64,000 nt of DNA from Paucibacter sp. KBW04 (GCF_003852425.1 NZ_QAJN01000007.1:1-64000), one strand, 5' to 3'. Shown: positions 8,925 to 18,333, numbered from the stretch's first letter. Notes: generated by a model from the letters alone, not told the origin. Numbers and translations: made by a program.

Positions 8925-10157
8925 ATGTCAGACGCTCACACCGGGGCAGACCCGTTCGCGGACACCATCGCCGTAGAAGATTTCGCCACAGCACCCAGCC
9001 GCACGGCCAGCTCGCCCCCGCGCCAGCTGAAGATTCGGTTCACCGGCTCCGGCAGCGAGTACTTCCGCATCTGGATCGTCAATATGCTGCTGATCCTGCT
9101 GACCCTGGGCCTCTACCTGCCCTTCGCCAAGGTGCGGCGCATCAAGTATTTCTACGCCAACACCCAGGTGGACGGTGAAGCCCTGAGCTTCCATGGCCGC
9201 CCCTGGCCCATGTTCCGCGGCTTTGTGCTGCTGCTGGCCTTGATGGGCTCTTACGCCCTGGCCAGCAATTTCTCGCCCACGGCCGGCCTGCTGGCTTATC
9301 TGCTGCTGTGCGCGCTCTGGCCCGCGCTGTGGCGCGCCGGCATGCAGTTCCGCCTGGCCAACACCAGCTGGCGCGGCCTGCGCTTTGGCTTCGCCGGTGA
9401 TCTGCGCTCCGCCTATCAGGCCTTTCTGCCGGTCTATCTGCCCGCCATCGGCCTGATGCTGGCTCAGTACTTCTTGCTGGGCGATATGAACCCGGCCACC
9501 ACGCCCGAAGCCGCAGCTCAGATCGAGGCCTCGGCAAAGGTGTATCTGGCCATCTCCGGCGTCTGCGGCCTCTTGATGCTGGGCCTGGCGCCTTGGGCCC
9601 TGGCCTGCATCAAGCGCTATCAGCACAATGGCTATCAGTACGCCGAGGAACAAACCCAGCTGGACACGCCGACCCGGCGCTTCTACGGCTTGGGTCTGAA
9701 GGTCTTTCTGATGGGCATCTTGCCGCTCGTCCTCACCGGCGTTCTGGCCGCCGTGCTGCTGCCCATGTTCAAGGGTCGGCCCGAGATCCTGCCCCTTGTC
9801 TTCATCGCCCTGTTCCTGGCCTATCTCTTCTTCTTTGCCGTCAGCGGGCCCTTGTTCAACGCACGCTTGCAGAACCTGGTCTGGTCGAACACACGCAGCC
9901 CCAGCCTGCAGTTCGACAGCCAGCTCAAGGCTCGCCGCCTGGTCATCCTGACCTTCAAGAACTGGCTGCTGACCGCCCTGACCCTGAGCCTGTACCGCCC
10001 CTTCGCGGCCGTCGCCACGGCGCGCCTGCGCCTGGAGTCGGTCAGCATCGATCTGCAGGGTGATCTGGACCGTTGGATTGCACGCGCTGGCCAGGGCAGC
10101 AGCGAGACGGCCGGCGAGGCTGCGGGCGACTTCTTCGGCTTCGACATGGGTTGGTAA
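8925..10157 (+). CDS. DUF898 (YjgN-like) polytopic membrane protein
   Basis: A 410-residue inner-membrane protein. After a polar N-terminus of about 60 residues it shows repeated units of the DUF898 family: LLILLTLGLYLPFAKVRRIKYFYANTQV and, near the C-terminus, LLTALTLSLYRPFAAVATARLR, each starting in a membrane helix and ending in a basic R(I/L)+Y-like turn. Seven or so hydrophobic segments are visible. The biochemical role of this family is not established. The ATG at 8925 has GGGAGGA a few bases upstream. Six bases separate its stop from the M48 protease gene, so the two are co-transcribed. Confidence 0.88.
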   Translation: MSDAHTGADPFADTIAVEDFATAPSRTASSPPRQLKIRFTGSGSEYFRIWIVNMLLILLTLGLYLPFAKVRRIKYFYANTQVDGEALSFHGRPWPMFRGFVLLLALMGSYALASNFSPTAGLLAYLLLCALWPALWRAGMQFRLANTSWRGLRFGFAGDLRSAYQAFLPVYLPAIGLMLAQYFLLGDMNPATTPEAAAQIEASAKVYLAISGVCGLLMLGLAPWALACIKRYQHNGYQYAEEQTQLDTPTRRFYGLGLKVFLMGILPLVLTGVLAAVLLPMFKGRPEILPLVFIALFLAYLFFFAVSGPLFNARLQNLVWSNTRSPSLQFDSQLKARRLVILTFKNWLLTALTLSLYRPFAAVATARLRLESVSIDLQGDLDRWIARAGQGSSETAGEAAGDFFGFDMGW

Positions 10158-10163
10158 GCCCCG

Positions 10164-11243
10164 ATGGATCTCCCAAATCCAGCCGCCTCGGCGCGGCTGC
10201 AAGCCCATTTCTTTGACGGGCGCAGTGCCCGGCCCCAGCGGGTGCAAGCCTGGGTCCACGAAGGCCAGTTGCATCTGCAATCCGAGGAGGACCAAAGCCT
10301 GCGCCACTTCCCCTTGCGGGAGGTGGTGTGGCCGGAACGGCAACGCCATGGCCAGCGCCAGGCCGAGCTGCCCGGCGGCGGCCTGCTCAGCCACCACGAG
10401 GCAGGGACCTGGGACGACTGGGCCCAGGCCTCGGGCCTGCGGGACTCATTGACCGTGCGCTGGATGCAGAGCTGGCGCTATGTGGCCCTGGCCTTTGTGC
10501 TGAGCATCGCTGCGGTCGCCGGCCTTTGGGCCTGGGGCGTGCCCTGGGCGGCCGACAAAGGCGTGGCCCTGATCCCGCCCGCGGTGGAGCAGCAGATCGG
10601 CGATCAGGCCCTGAGCTGGTTCGACCAAAAAATGCTCAAGCCGTCCAAGCTTGCTCGCGCGCAGCAAGACCAGATCGCCGAGCGCTTTGCCCAGGCCTTG
10701 CAAAAGGCACAGGCCAAGGCCATGGCCCGCGACCGGGGCGCCAAGCCCTGGCCCGCCTACCAGCTGCACTTCCGCGATGCGGGTGAGGCCATGGGGCCCA
10801 ATGCCTTCGCCCTGCCGGGCGGCAATATCGTCATGACCGATGCCCTGGTGCAGCTGCTGGACAAGGACAGCCCCCAGGCCTTGGTCGGCATCCTGGCCCA
10901 CGAGTTAGGCCATGTGCAGCACCAGCATGGCATGCGCGCGGTTTTGCAGGCCGGCATGGTTGGCACCCTTGCCGGCCTGGTGGTGGGCGACTTCTCGGCC
11001 CTGATCGCCGGCGTGCCCACCGTCATGGCCCAGGCCGCCTACTCGCGTGACTTCGAGCGCGAGTCAGACGCGCTGGCCCGCCAGCTGATGCTCGATGCCG
11101 ATATCAAGCCTCGCGTGATGCTGGACTTCTTCGATCGCATCGAGGCCTTGCGCAAGAAAAAAGGCGACCGCGACAGCCTGCCCATCGCCTTCGCCAGCCA
11201 TCCGGCGGACGCGGAGCGCAAGCGCTTCTTCGGCGCGCCTTGA
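10164..11243 (+). CDS. M48-family membrane metalloprotease
   Basis: A 359-residue zinc protease. The zinc-binding motif HELGH is at residues 246-250 (context GILAHELGHVQHQHGM), and the third ligand is the Glu in FERESDALARQLM, as in the M48 family (HtpX, LoiP/BepA). One membrane segment (YVALAFVLSIAAVAGLWAWG, around residue 105-125) precedes the protease domain; the first 100 residues are polar and fit a cytoplasmic region. The domain after the membrane segment is probably periplasmic. It follows the DUF898 gene with a six-base gap and no strong ribosome-binding site of its own, suggesting translational coupling. It likely takes part in envelope protein quality control; the substrate is unknown. 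Confidence 0.9.
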   Translation: MDLPNPAASARLQAHFFDGRSARPQRVQAWVHEGQLHLQSEEDQSLRHFPLREVVWPERQRHGQRQAELPGGGLLSHHEAGTWDDWAQASGLRDSLTVRWMQSWRYVALAFVLSIAAVAGLWAWGVPWAADKGVALIPPAVEQQIGDQALSWFDQKMLKPSKLARAQQDQIAERFAQALQKAQAKAMARDRGAKPWPAYQLHFRDAGEAMGPNAFALPGGNIVMTDALVQLLDKDSPQALVGILAHELGHVQHQHGMRAVLQAGMVGTLAGLVVGDFSALIAGVPTVMAQAAYSRDFERESDALARQLMLDADIKPRVMLDFFDRIEALRKKKGDRDSLPIAFASHPADAERKRFFGAP

Positions 11244-11245
11244 GT

Positions 11246-11767
11246 TCAGTCCCCGGCCTGCTGCAGACCGGCAAACACGGCGCGCAAGGCGCCGCTGATT
11301 TCATCCGACTGCAGCATGGCCTGCTCGTCCCAGCCCCGGCCTAGCAGGGGGATGGTGAGCGAGGCCTCCTCGACGATATGAGCGGCCATGGTCTTGAGCG
11401 TTTCGCGCAGGGCCGCATCGGCATGGCTGGCGCGCGGCGAGGCATTCAAGACCGCCACCCGCTTGTAGGCAAAGGGCTCGTAGCTGACCAACCAATCCAG
11501 CGCGTTCTTGATCACGCCCGTGACGCCATGGGCGTACTCCGGGCTGGCGATGATGAGCGCATCGGCACGCGCCACCGCCTCGCGCAATTCCTGCACCGCC
11601 CGCCCCGGCGCCGCCTCCAGATCGGGGTTGAACAAGGGCAATTGGCCCAAGCCCTCAAACACGCGCAAGTCGATGCCCGGCGGCGCCTGACGCGCGGCCA
11701 CCCGCAGCAAAGCAGAGTTCAGTGAGGCGGCGCGCAGGCTGCCGGACAGGGCAAGGATGTGGAACAT
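11246..11767 (-). CDS. NADPH-dependent FMN reductase
   Basis: A 173-residue flavodoxin-like protein. The FMN phosphate loop is LSGSLRAASLNSALLR at the N-terminus, and SPEYAHGVTGVIKNALDW in the middle is the second flavin-contact block of the ChrR/YieF/ArsH group. Such enzymes reduce quinones, chromate or azo dyes with NAD(P)H. Its stop lies two bases after that of the M48 protease, in the convergent orientation. It follows the Nudix gene on the minus strand after 21 bases and may be co-transcribed. Confidence 0.9.
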   Translation of the reverse strand: MFHILALSGSLRAASLNSALLRVAARQAPPGIDLRVFEGLGQLPLFNPDLEAAPGRAVQELREAVARADALIIASPEYAHGVTGVIKNALDWLVSYEPFAYKRVAVLNASPRASHADAALRETLKTMAAHIVEEASLTIPLLGRGWDEQAMLQSDEISGALRAVFAGLQQAGD

Positions 11768-11788
11768 GGGCGGAGGGCTGAAGGCGTC

Positions 11789-12178
11789 TTAAGTGGGGAA
11801 AGCCTTTGTAGCACTCAAAATGCTGGCGCGATAACCAGCCGGCAAATTGCTGGGCAAGGCCTGGGGCGCGAACAAGGCCCAGCGCCTATGCTCATGACTC
11901 AGCTGTGGCTCGAAGGGCCCGACGAGTCTGGCGCAATAGGTCACGATGAACACGTGACGACCCGGGATGACCTCGAACAAATAGCTGTCCAGCGGCGCGG
12001 CATCCACCGCCACCTGCAGACCCAACTCCTCCGCGATCTCGCGAGCCAGGCATTCGGGCGGGGTCTCGCCCAGCTCGATTTGCCCGCCGGGCAGCTCCCA
12101 TTCCTCACGCTCGTTGAGCAGCAAAACAATGCGGCCGTCGGGCGCGGGCAGCACGGCCTTGATGGAGACTTTGTACAT
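11789..12178 (-). CDS. Nudix hydrolase
   Basis: A 129-residue single-domain Nudix protein. The Nudix box reads GGQIELGETPPECLAREIAE followed by ELGL, fitting Gx5Ex7REUxEExGU, with the metal-binding glutamates all present. It begins KVSIKAVLPAPDGRIVLL, the usual first strands. Substrate class cannot be assigned. AGGAG lies nine bases before the ATG. Confidence 0.92.
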   Translation of the reverse strand: MYKVSIKAVLPAPDGRIVLLLNEREEWELPGGQIELGETPPECLAREIAEELGLQVAVDAAPLDSYLFEVIPGRHVFIVTYCARLVGPFEPQLSHEHRRWALFAPQALPSNLPAGYRASILSATKAFPT

Positions 12179-12223
12179 GGGCTGGGGCTCCTGCGGGGAA
12201 TTCAGGACGGGTCTTGTACTGGC

Positions 12224-12442
12224 CTAGGGTGAGTCGCTCAAGAGCGAGCGAATCTTCGCGGCCTTCTCGAAATGATCCAGGCGCTGCTCCTCAATCCACC
12301 AGCGCGCTGCCTCCATCAACAAGGCCGGGTCATCGTTTTTATTGGCAAAGAAGGCGTAGAAGGACAAGCCCACATCGGGGCCCTTCTTGGCCATCTTGTC
12401 GGCGCAGACTTGCAGGATCTTGTTTCTTAATTCGGCTCGCAT
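12224..12442 (-). CDS. Small conserved-looking protein of unknown function
   Basis: A 72-residue predicted cytoplasmic protein, MRAELRNKILQVCADKM onward, rich in charged and helical residues (EAARWWIEEQRLDHFEKAAKIRSLL). I do not recognise a domain. It is judged real because it has normal amino-acid composition, ends without overlap and has bacterial-style codon use, whereas its in-frame upstream extension is Arg/Ser-rich and runs into the divergent GNAT gene. The ribosome-binding site is weak. It could share a promoter region with the GNAT gene. Confidence 0.6.
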   Translation of the reverse strand: MRAELRNKILQVCADKMAKKGPDVGLSFYAFFANKNDDPALLMEAARWWIEEQRLDHFEKAAKIRSLLSDSP

Positions 12443-12494
12443 GGGGCTATTGTGAGGGTCAGGTTTTGCTACGCTTGGGGCAAAGGAGATGTCC

Positions 12495-13055
12495 ATGCCC
12501 AGCCCCCGGAAAATCAGCCTGCGCCACGTCAGCGAAAACGATCTGCCCCTGCTCTGCCAGCTGGCCGCCAGTGCCGAAACGCGGGGTGAGTTTGAGTCCG
12601 GCTTGTTGCGCAGCCCGCAAGCCATGCGCAAGCGCTTTGCCGAGGACGGCTTCTCCAGCGATGCGGCCGAGCGCTTGTTGGTGTGCGACGAGAGCGGGGC
12701 CGTGATCGGCAGCGTCTCGCACTTCTTGGCGCACCGCTATGCCACGGCGCGCGAGCTGGGGTGGAGCATTCACGAGCCCTCGCTGCGTGGGCGCGGCTAT
12801 GGCAGCGCCGCCGTGCAGGCCTTGGTGGACTATCTCTTTCTCAACCTGCCCATCAACCGCCTAGCCTGCAGCATGGCGCCGGGCAATCTCGCCTCACGGC
12901 GGGTGGCTGAGAAGGCCGGCTTCCAGTACGAGGGCTTTTTGCGCGGCGTCGTTTTTATGAACGGCGCCTACCAGGACGGCGACTTGCTGGGCATGGTGCG
13001 CGCCGACTGGGAGGCGCGGCGAAACCAGGCCGCCTCAGCCGACCGCCTGGTTTGA
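12495..13055 (+). CDS. GNAT-family N-acetyltransferase
   Basis: A 186-residue acetyltransferase of the RimJ/RimL type. It begins ISLRHVSENDLPLLCQL and has the acetyl-CoA loop as LRGRGYGSAAVQALVDYLF, then INRLACSMAPGNLASRRVAEKAGFQYEGFLR, the classical end of the fold. Two ATGs are in frame (12489 and 12495); AAGGAG is one base before the first and seven before the second, so 12495 is chosen. The target, either a protein N-terminus or a small molecule, is unknown. Its last 21 bases overlap the end of the next gene, which is on the opposite strand. Confidence 0.88.
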   Translation: MPSPRKISLRHVSENDLPLLCQLAASAETRGEFESGLLRSPQAMRKRFAEDGFSSDAAERLLVCDESGAVIGSVSHFLAHRYATARELGWSIHEPSLRGRGYGSAAVQALVDYLFLNLPINRLACSMAPGNLASRRVAEKAGFQYEGFLRGVVFMNGAYQDGDLLGMVRADWEARRNQAASADRLV

Positions 13056-13616
13056 ACGCATTTCCCAGTCGCTGCGCAGCAAGCCGTAGAGCGCCGAATC
13101 CGACACCTCCTCACCGACGATCCAGCGCTGGGGCAGCAAGCCCTCCTGCCTGAATCCCAGCCGTTCCAGGGTCTTGGCCGAGGCCTTGTTGCGCGGGTCG
13201 ATATCGGCCTCGACGCGGTTCAGGTCCATCGTTCCAAAGCCATAGGCCAGCAGGGCTTGCAAGGCCTCGCCCATGAAGCCGCGATGCCAGGCCGCGCGGG
13301 CCAGGCCGTAGCCTATCTCCGCGCGGCGGCATTGCCGCTGCCAATTGAACAGGCTGCAATCGCCCAGCAAGACCCCGTCCTCCTTGCTGAACATGGCCAG
13401 ACGCAGCGAGCTGCCCTCGGCCATCCAAGCCCGGTGCTGGGCGATGAATTCATGCGCTTGCGAGATGGAGGTCCAGGGCAGGCGGCTGCCATACCGCATC
13501 ACCTCGGGGTCGGCGTAGATCGGCAACACCGCCTGCGCGTCCTGCTCGGCAAAGCCGCGCAGAACCATGCGCTCGGTGTGCAACTCAAGTCCGTCAAACG
13601 ATGTTGGGATGCTCAT
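13035..13616 (-). CDS. GNAT-family N-acetyltransferase
   Basis: A 193-residue RimJ/RimL-like acetyltransferase: LHTERMVLRGFAEQDAQAVLPIY at the N-terminus, EIGYGLARAAWHRGFMGEAL forming the acetyl-CoA loop, and DPRNKASAKTLERLGFRQEG as the last conserved block. It is distinct from the preceding acetyltransferase, which it faces tail to tail with 21 shared bases. The ATG at 13616 begins at MSIPTSFDG; a start nine codons earlier is possible. Confidence 0.85.
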   Translation of the reverse strand: MSIPTSFDGLELHTERMVLRGFAEQDAQAVLPIYADPEVMRYGSRLPWTSISQAHEFIAQHRAWMAEGSSLRLAMFSKEDGVLLGDCSLFNWQRQCRRAEIGYGLARAAWHRGFMGEALQALLAYGFGTMDLNRVEADIDPRNKASAKTLERLGFRQEGLLPQRWIVGEEVSDSALYGLLRSDWEMRSNQAVG

Positions 13617-13647
13617 GGCAGGTCCAGGCTGAGGTCGGGGCATCGCC

Positions 13648-14373
13648 TTATTTGGCGACGCGCTCCAGATGGCGCAGATTGCGCTCGATGCGGATGCTAA
13701 TCGACAGGAACACCAACATCAGGAAGGCGCCGAAAGCACCGCCGGCCACATACAGATTGCGCTTGCCTTCATCGCGCTGCTCTTCGTGTGCCATCAGCTT
13801 GGCGGCGTTGGCGGCATTGCCTTTTTCCAGCTGGGCATCGAACTCTTCGGTGTAGGAGTCCAGCAGCAGATTGACCAGGTCCAGGGCCGAGGTCTTTTTG
13901 GCCTGGGCGATCACGGCCGGGTCCTTCAACAAACGCTCCAGGCTTTCGGCAAAGCCCTTGCCGAAGTTGCCAATCTGGGCCTCGGTCTCGTACTTGGCGG
14001 CATGGTCGCGGGTCACCTCGACCACGGTGGCGTGGTTGGGGCCGTCGATATCAGCGGAGTGCGCCTTGACGAAGGCGACGATGGCCGTGGCTGCGCGTTC
14101 GAAATAGACCTTGTTGGGGTCGGCTTTCTGGGCGGCGGTGGCGGCTGCCGAGGCCGCCGCCTCGGGCGTGGCAGCATCGTCCTGCGCCAGCAGCTTTTTC
14201 TTCAGCACGCTGTCGCTGACGGCGGGCACGACGGCCTGCTCGGCCGGTGCCGACTTCCACAGCGAGAAGGAGCTTACGCCTAAGCCCACGACGGCAACGA
14301 GCAAAAGCCCGGCGACCAGGAGCACAACGAAACGAAGAATGGCGAGGTATAGGTTTTCTACTTTTTGCAACAT
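13648..14373 (-). CDS. Unknown protein with two membrane segments
   Basis: A 241-residue protein with a hydrophobic helix near residues 12-34 (LRFVVLLVAGLLLVAVVGLG) and another near 205-228 (LYVAGGAFGAFLMLVFLSISI). The ~170-residue region between them is polar, with an Ala-rich linker, and should be periplasmic. Both ends would be cytoplasmic, the C-terminus short and basic (RIERNLRHLERVAK). I do not recognise the family. The ATG at 14373 is favoured because it starts just before the first helix. Confidence 0.72.
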   Translation of the reverse strand: MLQKVENLYLAILRFVVLLVAGLLLVAVVGLGVSSFSLWKSAPAEQAVVPAVSDSVLKKKLLAQDDAATPEAAASAAATAAQKADPNKVYFERAATAIVAFVKAHSADIDGPNHATVVEVTRDHAAKYETEAQIGNFGKGFAESLERLLKDPAVIAQAKKTSALDLVNLLLDSYTEEFDAQLEKGNAANAAKLMAHEEQRDEGKRNLYVAGGAFGAFLMLVFLSISIRIERNLRHLERVAK

Positions 14374-14434
14374 GGTGATGAAGGCCTGCCCGCAAGAAAT
14401 CTTGAAGGGACTTGCTTGATAGATGAAGGGGGAC

Positions 14435-14470
14435 AAAAAGAAAAAACGGAGCCCATTGCTGTGCTCCGTT
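14435..14470 (-). terminator. Intrinsic terminator after the pullulanase gene
   Basis: On the minus strand the arms ACGGAGC (14463-14469) and GCTCCGT (14446-14452) form a seven-base stem with a ten-base loop, followed by TTTTTTCTTTTT. It lies about 105 bases past the pullulanase stop and before the next minus-strand gene, so it separates the two units. Confidence 0.75.
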
Positions 14471-14574
14471 GGCCACCATTCTCAGCAAGACACCCCGTCT
14501 TGGCTATCACCTCAGCGGGGGAAGTTTGCGCGCTCTGCGCCCTTTCACAATACTGCGTTTCATAACCCTAATTC

Positions 14575-17500
14575 TCAGCGCATCACAAAGGCCACCGCGG
14601 TGCGGGCCGGCACGAAGAAGGTGCCACTGGCCACATCAAAGCCTGCCGCGGCGGCGCGACGGTCGGCAGCGCCCGCGGCGCGGTGCACCGGATGCAGCTC
14701 CAGCGAGCGGCCCGCCAGGGCGGGGATGCTCAGATGCTTGTCAAACTTGTCCACATTGACCAGATAGACCAGTTGGCGGAAGTTGGCGCCGGCATAGCCC
14801 TCGCCGTTGACGCTGCCCACCAACACCGTGGGGTCCTGCTTGGAGCCGGTGTTGTAGAAGGTCAATCGACTCTTGATGTCATCCGCCGTGCGCAGGCGCA
14901 GCAGGCTGCTGCTGGCGCGGATGGCGAGCAGGTCGCGGAAGGCGTCGCGGGTCCAGGCGATATCGGCCGGGGCAGGCTTGATGGCGGCATTGGCCAGCAG
15001 TGGCTTGACGTAGGGCCAGTTGTCGGCGTTGTCGCTATACATGGGCAGGCCGACGCCGAAGTTGTTGTCGGCATAGCTCCAGTCCAGGCGGTTGAACCAA
15101 TCGCCCGCGTTATAGCTGTTGCGGTCCATGGACTTGCTGCGCAAGGTGTCCACCCCGGCATGGAAATAGGCCACGCCCTGGCTGAAGGCGTTGATGGCCG
15201 CACCCAGGATCTGCACGCGAGCGCGGTCCTCGCGGCTGGTGGAGAGAGGCAGCTTGAAGACGTTGTTATCGAACAGGCTGAGGTTGTCGTGGTTCTCCAC
15301 ATAGTTCACCGCCTCGGAAGGCTGCAAGACATAGCCCGCGGGCAGGCCGCCGACATTGATGTTCTCCAGCGCCACATCGGCGTCCCAGCTGGTGCGCAGC
15401 ACATAGCTGCGGATGGAGCCGGCCAGAGACGCGCGGATCTGGTCGCCCGCCCACAGCAGATCACCCCGCGTCTTGCCGCCGCCAAAGCTGTTGGGGTCGT
15501 AGACCAGGCCGTTGATGAAGCCTTGGTTGGCGAACTGGGCGTTGCCGCTGTCAAAGCCGCTGCCACCGCGCACCGCGTCGCGGATGAAGGGGTTGAAAGT
15601 GCCTATGCCCGTGCCATTCATGGACAACATATCGGCCTGCACAAAGCGGGCGCCGTTGGCCACCTCGCCGAAGTTCCAGCCCTCGCCAATGATCTGAACC
15701 TCGCGGCCGGCGGCGCGGCTGACGCGCGCCTTCAGCTCCTCCATCACCCAGCGTGGGTGGTGGCCCATGATGTCAAAGCGCAGGGAGCTGATGTGATAGT
15801 CGCGCGTCCAAACGATGGCCGAGTCGAACATCAGCTTGGCCATCATCTTGTTCTCAGCGGCGGTGTTCTCGCAGCAGGTGGAGCGCTCGATGCCGCCCGT
15901 GGCGTTGAGGCGGTAGTAGTAGCCGGGCACCACCTTGTCCAGCACCGAGGCGGCGTTCTGGCCCGAGGCGCTGGTGTGGTTGTAGACCATGTCCATGCCC
16001 ACCCGCAGGCCGGCCGCGTTGAGCGCTTGCACCATGCGGCGGAACTCAAGAATGCGCGCCGCCGGGTCCAGCGCCGTGCTGGCATAACTGCCCTCGGGGG
16101 TGGTGAAGTGATAGGGGTCATAGCCCCAGTTGAAGCAGTCGGTAGAGGCCACAGCAGCCACGGCGGCCTGCTGGGTTTCGCCGTCCGCTGCGCCGCTGGG
16201 GCTGGGCGTGACGCAGCTCTTTTCGTTCACGCTGGCGATGTCAAAGCTGGGCAGCAGATGCACATCCGTCAGGCCGGCCTGCGCCAGGGCACGTAGATGG
16301 CGCATGCCATTGGCATTGCTCTCGGTGAAGGCCAGATACTTGCCGCGCTTGTCGGCCGGCACCGTCGCGTCATTGGCCGAGAAGTCACGCACATGCAGCT
16401 CGTAAATGCTCATGTCCGGCGCGGCGGCCACGGTATTGGGCGGTGCACTGGCGTCCCAGCCCGCAGGCTTGAGCGCGGCGCTTTGCAGATCGGCGACCAC
16501 GCTTTGCTGGCTGCCCAGGGTCAAGCTCAGAGAGTAGGGATCGGTCACCAGATTGCGCACCAGGCCCACACCGCGCACGAACACGGTGACGGCGTAGCGA
16601 TAAGGGCGGCCCTGCAAATTGCCCGCCTTGTCCACGCTCCAGGCGCCGGTGGCGGCGTCGCGCTGCAGGTCCAGGGTGAAGCTGCTGGACAAACGCGTGC
16701 CCATGGGGTCGGCCCCCACCAAGACCTGCACCGCCTGGGCCGTGGGCGCCCAGAGCTTGAAGCGGGTGTTGGCGCCACCGGCCAGCACGCGGGCGCCGAA
16801 GTCCTCCACCGCGTAGGCGGGGGCGTACAAATCATCCAGTGCCCCGGCGATCTGGGTCGTGGTCGCGTTCTGTGTCTGGCCGCTGGCGTTGACCTGCACC
16901 AGCACCAGTTGCTGGGTGTGCAGCTGCGGCAGGCGCGGCAGATCGGCGTCGCGCACGCGGAACACGGCGCCAGCGCCCACGTACTTGAAGCGCAGGGCGT
17001 CGGCCGCCGGCACCGTGCCGCTGAAGGCATCGAGCACGATGAAGCCATCGGCACCCTGCACGGCCAGGTCTTTTTGCACCTGGATCTGGCCCAGGGCCGA
17101 GTAGTACAAACGAAGCTCGCCGCGCCCCGCTGCATTGGCCGTCACCCGCGGCCATTGCAGCAGCTGCTTGTTGAGCCAGACGGCGCGCGCGTCGGTGCTG
17201 GACACCGAGCGCAGATCGGGCGGGGCCAGGTAAACGGTGGGGTCTTGCTGCACCAGCCAAATCTCGCCCACCTGGTTCTTGATGCTCAGGCCGGCGTAGT
17301 CCACATGGATATTGGCCTCGCGCCCATCCTTGTCGTTTTGATTGGGCGCCATGCCGTGGATGATGAACTCCAGGGACTTGCGCGTGGCGTCCTGCTTGGG
17401 GTTGAGCACAGGGATGTCAAACACCACCTCGCCCTCGCCCGGGGCATAGCCCGCCATGGCGCTCAGGGCCACGGGCGAGCCCCATTGGTCGATCACGACA

Positions 17501-18174
17501 CCGGCGGGCAGGCCGGCCGCGTTCAGGCCGCTGCCCTGCCACAGATGCAGGCCCCAGGCGCTATAGGCCGAATCAAAGCGCTTGTAGTGCACGCGCAGCG
17601 TCGTAATGTCGGGCGTGGGTTGGCCCAGAGGGTTGCTGGTGTAGGTGGTGTAGTCGCCCTGCACCCGCCAGATCTCGTTGGCGCCGGGCTGCAAGGTGTA
17701 GGCCTGGTCGGCATTGCCCCAGTCCTTGGTATCGCCCTTGTGCAGCAGATAGCCCACCACCCCGCTGTCGCTGGCCAGAGGCACGTCGTAATAGGCACCG
17801 AACTCATCGCTGCCGCTGGCGTTCCAGCCGCCGTTCCAGGCCGGGCTTTGCGCCGCGCCCCAGCTGTGGATCTGCCAGCCGCTGGTGTCGCCGTCGGCGC
17901 GGCGGTAATGCACCCGCAAGCTCGTCGCTCCCGCAGCCGCGCTATCGGCCTTCAAGCCGGCCGACAAGGCCTTGGCCTGGCTGCCCGGCACGGCCGCCAA
18001 GGTAGTGCTGCCGAGTTCTTCAGCCGCCTGGGCTTGGGCCATGGCCTCGGGGCTGGCACCACCGCCGCCGCAGGCGCTCAGCAAGAGTTGGACGAGCAGC
18101 AAAAGCCCCAGCAAAAAGCGGCGGGCCAGGGCGCTGCCCAACAGGGGTGAACGCGCGTTCGCGAGGGATTTCAT
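14575..18174 (-). CDS. pulA: Secreted pullulanase-type alpha-1,6-glucosidase lipoprotein
   Basis: A 1199-residue debranching enzyme of family GH13 that cleaves alpha-1,6 bonds in pullulan and amylopectin. The signal peptide ends in lipobox LLSAC (Cys 35), so it is lipid-anchored. Two starch-binding CBM41-like units start at about residues 86 ([10 protein letters not shown]) and 195 ([10 protein letters not shown]). A CBM48-like unit near 455-560 ([17 protein letters not shown]) and the catalytic barrel from about 588 follow. FNWGYDP is the type I pullulanase signature. Catalytic residues by homology are D801 ([10 protein letters not shown]), E831 (EGWNFGE) and D963 (VENHDNLS). GGAGG lies eight bases before the ATG. 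It has its own terminator and an inverted repeat at its promoter. No other maltose/starch gene is in the window. Confidence 0.95.
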   Translation of the reverse strand: MKSLANARSPLLGSALARRFLLGLLLLVQLLLSACGGGGASPEAMAQAQAAEELGSTTLAAVPGSQAKALSAGLKADSAAAGATSLRVHYRRADGDTSGWQIHSWGAAQSPAWNGGWNASGSDEFGAYYDVPLASDSGVVGYLLHKGDTKDWGNADQAYTLQPGANEIWRVQGDYTTYTSNPLGQPTPDITTLRVHYKRFDSAYSAWGLHLWQGSGLNAAGLPAGVVIDQWGSPVALSAMAGYAPGEGEVVFDIPVLNPKQDATRKSLEFIIHGMAPNQNDKDGREANIHVDYAGLSIKNQVGEIWLVQQDPTVYLAPPDLRSVSSTDARAVWLNKQLLQWPRVTANAAGRGELRLYYSALGQIQVQKDLAVQGADGFIVLDAFSGTVPAADALRFKYVGAGAVFRVRDADLPRLPQLHTQQLVLVQVNASGQTQNATTTQIAGALDDLYAPAYAVEDFGARVLAGGANTRFKLWAPTAQAVQVLVGADPMGTRLSSSFTLDLQRDAATGAWSVDKAGNLQGRPYRYAVTVFVRGVGLVRNLVTDPYSLSLTLGSQQSVVADLQSAALKPAGWDASAPPNTVAAAPDMSIYELHVRDFSANDATVPADKRGKYLAFTESNANGMRHLRALAQAGLTDVHLLPSFDIASVNEKSCVTPSPSGAADGETQQAAVAAVASTDCFNWGYDPYHFTTPEGSYASTALDPAARILEFRRMVQALNAAGLRVGMDMVYNHTSASGQNAASVLDKVVPGYYYRLNATGGIERSTCCENTAAENKMMAKLMFDSAIVWTRDYHISSLRFDIMGHHPRWVMEELKARVSRAAGREVQIIGEGWNFGEVANGARFVQADMLSMNGTGIGTFNPFIRDAVRGGSGFDSGNAQFANQGFINGLVYDPNSFGGGKTRGDLLWAGDQIRASLAGSIRSYVLRTSWDADVALENINVGGLPAGYVLQPSEAVNYVENHDNLSLFDNNVFKLPLSTSREDRARVQILGAAINAFSQGVAYFHAGVDTLRSKSMDRNSYNAGDWFNRLDWSYADNNFGVGLPMYSDNADNWPYVKPLLANAAIKPAPADIAWTRDAFRDLLAIRASSSLLRLRTADDIKSRLTFYNTGSKQDPTVLVGSVNGEGYAGANFRQLVYLVNVDKFDKHLSIPALAGRSLELHPVHRAAGAADRRAAAAGFDVASGTFFVPARTAVAFVMR

Positions 18175-18244
18175 AGCTCAAGCCTCCAGACCAGGCCCAG
18201 CGATGCGCACGGCGCGAAGACACCGGCGGCTGAGCCAGGGCGAT

Positions 18245-18333
18245 GCTAGTGAAGTAAAACTACAGTCGATAGATGGTGATTTCCCGATGAGTCATTCAAT
18301 AAAATTCAGGGATTCGGTAGTTTTAATACTAGC
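18245..18333. promoter_or_regulatory. Spaced inverted repeat at the pulA promoter
   Basis: GCTAGT-gaag-TAAAACTAC (18245-18263) is mirrored by GTAGTTTTA-at-ACTAGC (18317-18333), leaving 53 bases between. Each arm is itself a TAGT...ACTA quasi-palindrome, so these look like two sites for one dimeric regulator, placed to allow a DNA loop. The right arm overlaps the likely pulA -10 region. The regulator is not identified. Confidence 0.5.

Noticed and set aside
14683-18150. Two long plus-strand open frames opposite the pullulanase
   Set aside because: Both are His/Gly/Ala/Gln-rich shadows without domains; the minus strand encodes all catalytic blocks of a GH13 enzyme.
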